Shown: in pieces, positions 5,932 through 9,553 of the stretch
Numbering within the stretch: the first letter of the stretch is position 1
Layout of the letters: each line of letters opens with the position of its first letter
Source of the DNA: Flavobacteriales bacterium
GTDB taxonomy: Bacteria; Bacteroidota; Bacteroidia; Flavobacteriales; UBA7430
Direction: 5' to 3'
Length of the DNA stretch: 9,553 bases
Assembly (NCBI GenBank): GCA_024959975.1
Contig: JANXFM010000149.1
Coordinates: 1-9,553, forward strand
Notes under the pieces: generated by a model
The model's database searches: none
Told to the model about the DNA's origin: nothing
Seen by the model: the letters and a program-made list of their open reading frames with translations, nothing else
Made by a program: the position numbers and the translations under genes

Positions 5932-7719
5932 ATGATATCACTTGACAAACTCAGAAAGCGTTCCGGTCTTCTTGTTGGAGGAATTGGGATTGCTATGGGG
6001 GCATTTCTTTTAGGAGATTTGATGAGCTCCGGAACTTCTTTGTTCAGCAGTGCACAGGGAGTATTAGGAGAGGTAAATGATGAGGTTATTGACTATCGTG
6101 AATTTGAAACTGAGGCACAGAACATAGACCGTATTTTTAGCGGACGTCAGGATCGAAATGGCTTAAGAGACAATTTATGGGCAGATAAAGTAAACGAAGT
6201 CATCATGGGCGAACAATATGCTGATTTAGGACTTTCTATCAGTTCAGAAGAATTAGCAGGCTTGACTTTTGGATACAAAGCCGGAGAGATGTCGGCTACG
6301 GCACGACAATTTTTTGGAGTTTCCGGACAAGATGTTACCTCTGCACAATTGGCATCCCTGATCCAACAAATTCATGATAACGACCCACAGCGATGGATGT
6401 ATTTTGAAAATGTGATTCGCAAAGAGCGTTTATCACAAAAATATAGCAGCCTGATTCGTCAGGGTTTAATAGCTTCAAATATTGATGCTGAGGTGTATTA
6501 CAACGAGCAGGGAACTCAGGCTAGCGGCCGTTACGTGTTTAAACCTTTTGATACGAATGTTGAGGTAAGCGATTCAGAAGCTTCTTCATATTACAATGCA
6601 CACAAAGAAGATTTCCCTCAAAACGCTTCTCGCGAATTGACTTTGGCAATTTTTGACATCCTTCCTACACAGGCGGATAAAGATGTTATTAAAGCACGCC
6701 TTACAGATCTTATTGAAGATAAAGTTGTTTACAACAAAACGGCTAAAGCGAATGAAACTGTTGAAGGCTTTAGAAATACAAATGACGCACAATCTTTTGT
6801 AGATGCTTACGCTGATTCTTCATTCGACCCGACTTTTTACGCTGAGGGACAACTTTCCCCGGCCATTGAGTCTGTAATGAGAAATGCTAAAGTAGGGTTT
6901 GTCTACGGACCTTATGAGGAAGAAGATAGCTATAAAGTAGCTCGTTTAAATGCGCGTCGCAATGACTCTATTCAAGTTGCGATTATTGACATGTCTATGG
7001 ACGCTAGCGAAGAAACGTCAAACGAAATTTATGCTCAGGCAAGCGAAATGGCTGTTGCAACAGATGCCGAGAGTTTAGAAGTTTTAGCAGATGAGAAAAA
7101 TGTTGCACTTACGACATCTATCGTTCAAGATGCCGACCGTTCGGTTGCAGGACTTGGAGAATCGCGTAACCTAGTTTTTTGGGCTTACAATGATAAAACG
7201 GAGCTAAACTCAGTAAAATTAGAAGATCAAAACAATCGTATTGTTGTTGTGATGTTAACGGATATCTCCGAAGAAGGAACGCAAGATTTAGAAGAAGTTC
7301 GCTTTCAGATAGAAATTGCTGTAAAACGCGAAAAGAGTGGAGAAGCTTTAACGGAAGAGTTTAATAAGCACCTTTCAAATGCGAGCAGCATTGATGATCT
7401 GGCTGCTGCGATGAACCTTGTTCCGGAGCAGGTAAATACCACAGCTTTTACCACGAATGCAATTCCGGGAGGTTTTGAGCCGAATGTTGTAGGGGCTTTT
7501 TACGGAATGGAAGAAGGACAAATATCTAATCCGGTTATTGGTAATAACGGAGTGTATGTTGTGTCTGCGGATGACTTTAAAGAATCTTTAGCACCGAAAA
7601 ACTACACGGCCTTAAAGAAGCAATTAGAAAGTCAGCTACAGCCTAGAGCGAATGTTGAAGTATTTAATGCTTTAAAAGAATTAGCTGATATTGAAGATAA
7701 TAGAGCGAAGTTCTATTAA
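5932..7719 (+). CDS. PpiD-like membrane-anchored periplasmic chaperone, apparently lacking the PPIC domain
   Basis: The 595-residue product begins with a short cytoplasmic basic segment (LDKLRKRSG), one membrane anchor (about 12-31) and a large periplasmic part, the PpiD topology. A SurA_N-like chaperone region follows (about 43-230), opening with GEVNDEVIDYREFE (46-59). The C-terminal part (about 345-595) matches the region that follows the parvulin domain in Bacteroidota PpiD proteins: ASEETSNEIYAQA (358-370), then a second parvulin-like remnant ending GMEEGQISNPVIGNNGVYVV (525-544). Between them (about 335-350) I find no parvulin domain and no RHIL-type opening. Relatives, as I recall, are about 700 residues and carry it. 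The protein probably assists folding of exported proteins at the inner membrane without isomerase activity. A terminator follows 23 nt after the stop codon. Confidence 0.82.
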   Translation: MISLDKLRKRSGLLVGGIGIAMGAFLLGDLMSSGTSLFSSAQGVLGEVNDEVIDYREFETEAQNIDRIFSGRQDRNGLRDNLWADKVNEVIMGEQYADLGLSISSEELAGLTFGYKAGEMSATARQFFGVSGQDVTSAQLASLIQQIHDNDPQRWMYFENVIRKERLSQKYSSLIRQGLIASNIDAEVYYNEQGTQASGRYVFKPFDTNVEVSDSEASSYYNAHKEDFPQNASRELTLAIFDILPTQADKDVIKARLTDLIEDKVVYNKTAKANETVEGFRNTNDAQSFVDAYADSSFDPTFYAEGQLSPAIESVMRNAKVGFVYGPYEEEDSYKVARLNARRNDSIQVAIIDMSMDASEETSNEIYAQASEMAVATDAESLEVLADEKNVALTTSIVQDADRSVAGLGESRNLVFWAYNDKTELNSVKLEDQNNRIVVVMLTDISEEGTQDLEEVRFQIEIAVKREKSGEALTEEFNKHLSNASSIDDLAAAMNLVPEQVNTTAFTTNAIPGGFEPNVVGAFYGMEEGQISNPVIGNNGVYVVSADDFKESLAPKNYTALKKQLESQLQPRANVEVFNALKELADIEDNRAKFY

Positions 7720-7742
7720 TCGTTTATTGCATTTAAAATATC

Positions 7743-7772
7743 AAAGGCCTTCTCGAAAGAGAGGGCCTTTTT
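7743..7772 (+). terminator. Intrinsic terminator after the PpiD-like gene
   Basis: A 12-bp stem (7743-7754 against 7759-7770, AAAGGCCTTCTC/GAGAGGGCCTTT with one G-T wobble) closes a GAAA tetraloop (7755-7758) and runs into a T-tract. It lies 23 nt after the stop codon at 7719 and closes the operon that began at coaX or at the CNNM gene. Confidence 0.88.
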
Positions 7773-8033
7773 ATTTCTACAAGAAATCAGGATTAGTTTT
7801 TAGTAAGACTAGTTTTTGTCAAAACGGCCATCAGCCATCGGTCAGAGAATCTAAGAAGCCAGAGAAGAGATTGTTTTAGTCAACGTCAAAGAGCCTTTAT
7901 GTCTCAAAAATGAGTGGAATTACCTATTGTTTAATATTCGGATATGTTGTTTCTTTATGTGTATGGATCAGAATAAATAATTAGAAATTGCGTTTCAGCT
8001 TAGCCCTATCGATTAATAAATAATTTTTGAATA
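7773..8033. other. Intergenic spacer without a convincing gene
   Basis: With the terminator, the gene-free stretch 7720-8033 is 314 nt. The 261 nt after the terminator hold no supported gene or RNA. Small features seen: a direct repeat TAGTTTTT (7794-7801 and 7810-7817); a GCCATC repeat (7827-7839); and a 24-codon open frame 7910-7984 (ATG to TAG) with hydrophobic content (GYVVSLCVWI), too short to call. A weak -7-like TAATATTCG (7932-7940) lies about 95 nt before the next start. The promoter of the DUF5686 gene should be here but cannot be fixed. Confidence 0.5.
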
Positions 8034-8420
8034 ATGTATTTCTTGAAACAATTAAGCCCCTTCTTGTTTGGTCTGTTGTTTTACTCTATGGGTTTTGCTC
8101 AAGAGATGACAAAAGTTCGTGGTAAGGTAATTGATGCCGACACCAAAGAGCCACTACCCTTTGTAAATGTTACTTTTCTAAATACTAATACAGGTACTAC
8201 AACAGATTTTAATGGTAAGTTTCAACTCGAGACTAAATGGGCAGGAGAGGAATTGCAAGCCTCTTTTGTTGGCTACATATCCTTGGTGAAAAAGATAAAT
8301 TTGGGGTCTAATCAAACCATTAACTTTGAGCTTAAAACAACATCTGTAAATCTTCAGGAAATCATCGTAAGAGCCAGGAAAAAAAATACAAAAACAAAGA
8401 TAATCCCACAGTGGCCTTGA
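8034..8420 (+). CDS. N-terminal part of frameshifted CarboxypepD_reg/DUF5686 outer-membrane protein
   Basis: This is the 128-codon upstream frame. It has a Sec signal peptide (MYFLKQLSPF, hydrophobic to about 20, cleavage probably after GFA at 22) followed by a CarboxypepD_reg-like (TonB-plug-associated beta-sandwich) domain at about 27-108: VRGKVIDADTKEPLPFVNV, GTTTDFNGKFQLE, ASFVGYISLVKKI and a NLQEIIVRARKK end. After residue 117 the frame diverges from the family sequence and stops at TGA 8418-8420. The matching continuation lies in the -1 frame from the A8 tract at 8379-8386. As read, it would give a secreted beta-sandwich fragment without a barrel. It is best regarded as the first part of one gene. 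Confidence 0.8.
   Translation: MYFLKQLSPFLFGLLFYSMGFAQEMTKVRGKVIDADTKEPLPFVNVTFLNTNTGTTTDFNGKFQLETKWAGEELQASFVGYISLVKKINLGSNQTINFELKTTSVNLQEIIVRARKKNTKTKIIPQWP
8379..8386 (+). other. Frame break in an A8 tract of the DUF5686 gene
   Basis: Reading AGG then eight A gives RKKN and a premature TGA at 8418. Nine A would give R-K-K-K-Y-K-N-K-D-N-P, the junction usual in DUF5686 proteins, and join the two frames seamlessly. The two frames overlap in open sequence from 8336 to 8420, and the homopolymer lies within that overlap. The frame-0 codons form A-AAA-AAT, a permissible -1 slippery heptamer. Causes to separate: sequencing or assembly error, fixed mutation, phase variation, and transcriptional or ribosomal slippage. 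Confidence 0.8.
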
Positions 8421-9553
8421 TTAAAAAGGTCATCCAGAATAAAAGTAAAAACAGAAAGTCTGCTCTTGATTATTATGAGTATGAAAAATATGAGAAGGTA
8501 GGGTTTGATCTCAACAACTTTTCTGAAGACTTTAAAGATAAACGTTACATGAAGAGTTTTCAATTTGTTTTTGAAGACTACGTAGATACTTCCTCAGTTA
8601 ATGGAAAACCATTTATCCCCATATTTTTGAGGGAATCCGCATCTAAGGTCTATTATCGAAAAGACCCTCAGGCAACGAAAGAATATCTGACAGGAACTCG
8701 AATGAGCGGTCATTATGATCGATTTGATGACGATGGGGTTACCTCTGTGATGGATAAGTTGTATTCTAATATTGATATTTATGACAATGAAATAGCGTTG
8801 TTGTCTAAGCGATTTCCCAGTCCGATTAATAATTTTGCTCCTCTTGTTTATAAATATTTTATCATCGACACCGTAGTTGTAAATAACAAGTCTTGTATTA
8901 ACCTGGCTTTTTTTCCTCGTGTTAAATCTGATATTGCCTTCACGGGTAATTTGTATGTCTTAAACGACTCATTGAGCTATGCCGTTGTAAAAGTGGAATT
9001 GGGGATTACAGATCAAATCAATTTGAATTTTGTGGACGATCTGGCTATTGATCAGGAATATGAATTGTATCAGGATAGTTTGTGGATGTTGTCGAAAGAT
9101 GAATTGGTAATAGATTACAACATAAGCGACAAAGGATTGGGATTATTTGGCAAGAAGACGGTTTCTTACAGGAATTACGTTTTTAATCAGGCTCGACAAG
9201 ACACGATTTATGATCGCCCTGAAAATTTGATTAAAGTAGCCGTAGACATTTCGAATAGAGATGAAGCTTTCTGGGCTGAGGCCAGACATAGTGAATTATC
9301 TGACACAGATCAGGGAACCTATGATATGATAGACAGCATTCAGAACACATCGGTATTTAGAACCGTGGCAACCGCAACGAATATTTTAACTTCAAGTTGG
9401 GTTGACTTTAATAAATTTGAGTTAGGACCGATTTCTACTTTAATTAGGTACAACGAGGTAGAAGGAATGCGTTACAGAATAGGCGGGCGTACGACCATTG
9501 ATTTTCATAAGAAAATTCAGCTTGAAGGTCATTTGGCTCTGGGAAGTAACGAT
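8387..9553 (+). CDS. DUF5686 portion of the frameshifted gene, cut by the window end
   Basis: In the frame starting TAC at 8387, all 389 codons to the window end are open. Family landmarks run in order: YKNKDNPTVALIKKVIQNKS, YYEYEKYEKV, FPSPINNFAPLVYKYFIIDT, NLAFFPRVKSDIAFTGNLYV, NLNFVDDLAIDQE and GLFGKKTVSYRNYVF, then an extended loop and the first likely strands of a beta-barrel (FELGPISTLIRYN, GMRYRIGGRTTIDF, LEGHLALGSND). Full-length relatives, as I recall, are around 800-850 residues, so roughly 40 percent lies beyond the window. There is no good start of its own near the beginning; the first ATG is 8549, inside the domain. That supports it being the continuation of the 8034 gene. The function of DUF5686 proteins is not established; outer-membrane location is inferred. 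Confidence 0.8.

Noticed and set aside
7691..7879. 62-codon plus-strand open frame over the end of the PpiD-like gene and the terminator
   Set aside because: It overlaps the gene end, runs through the terminator hairpin and encodes a Lys/Arg/Phe-rich composition without domain features.
1..9553. Search for a CRISPR array, insertion sequence, defence or phage module
   Set aside because: No spaced direct-repeat array, transposase-like frame, terminal inverted repeats or integrase was seen; all long genes fit core envelope or metabolic families.

Overview
The window reads as a chromosomal segment of a member of Bacteroidota, most likely order Flavobacteriales. Base composition is AT-leaning. 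Starts lack Shine-Dalgarno sequences, and promoters fit the Bacteroidota form TTTG-N17-23-TAnnTTTG. The protein families also point this way: a SPYSxxGIGE outer-membrane protein, an LptC lipoprotein, a PpiD-like protein of the Bacteroidota type and a CarboxypepD_reg/DUF5686 protein. No mobile element, CRISPR array, phage gene or defence island is visible, so this is mainly core envelope-biogenesis territory.

Layout: a strong bidirectional terminator (31-65) follows a tRNA-Phe(GAA) gene on the minus strand (67-139). The tRNA has its own consensus promoter at 155-186. Everything else lies on the plus strand. A tightly packed run begins at 241: coaX (type III pantothenate kinase), an outer-membrane beta-barrel protein overlapping coaX by 20 nt, a secreted TPR protein 11 nt downstream, an LptC-like lipoprotein, and a 60-residue two-helix membrane protein overlapping lptC by 11 nt. 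After a 135-nt spacer comes a CNNM/CorC-type CBS-domain membrane protein. A further 63 nt on is a PpiD-like membrane-anchored chaperone, closed by a GAAA-tetraloop terminator at 7743-7772. A spacer of about 260 nt without a convincing gene leads to a TonB-plug-like/DUF5686 outer-membrane protein that runs off the window end and carries a reading-frame break in an A8 tract (8379-8386).

How the genes fit together: apart from CoaX (first step of coenzyme A synthesis), the products all act in the envelope. LptC bridges the inner-membrane LPS exporter to the periplasm, the PpiD-like protein would chaperone outgoing outer-membrane proteins at the inner membrane, the barrel protein and DUF5686 protein sit in the outer membrane, and the TPR protein is secreted to the periplasm.

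Two points deserve attention. The PpiD-like protein appears to lack the central parvulin (PPIC) domain usual in its relatives. The DUF5686 gene is split by a single missing A in a homopolymer, which could be a sequencing artefact, a true pseudogene, phase variation or slippage. I did not find a clearly new biological system here.
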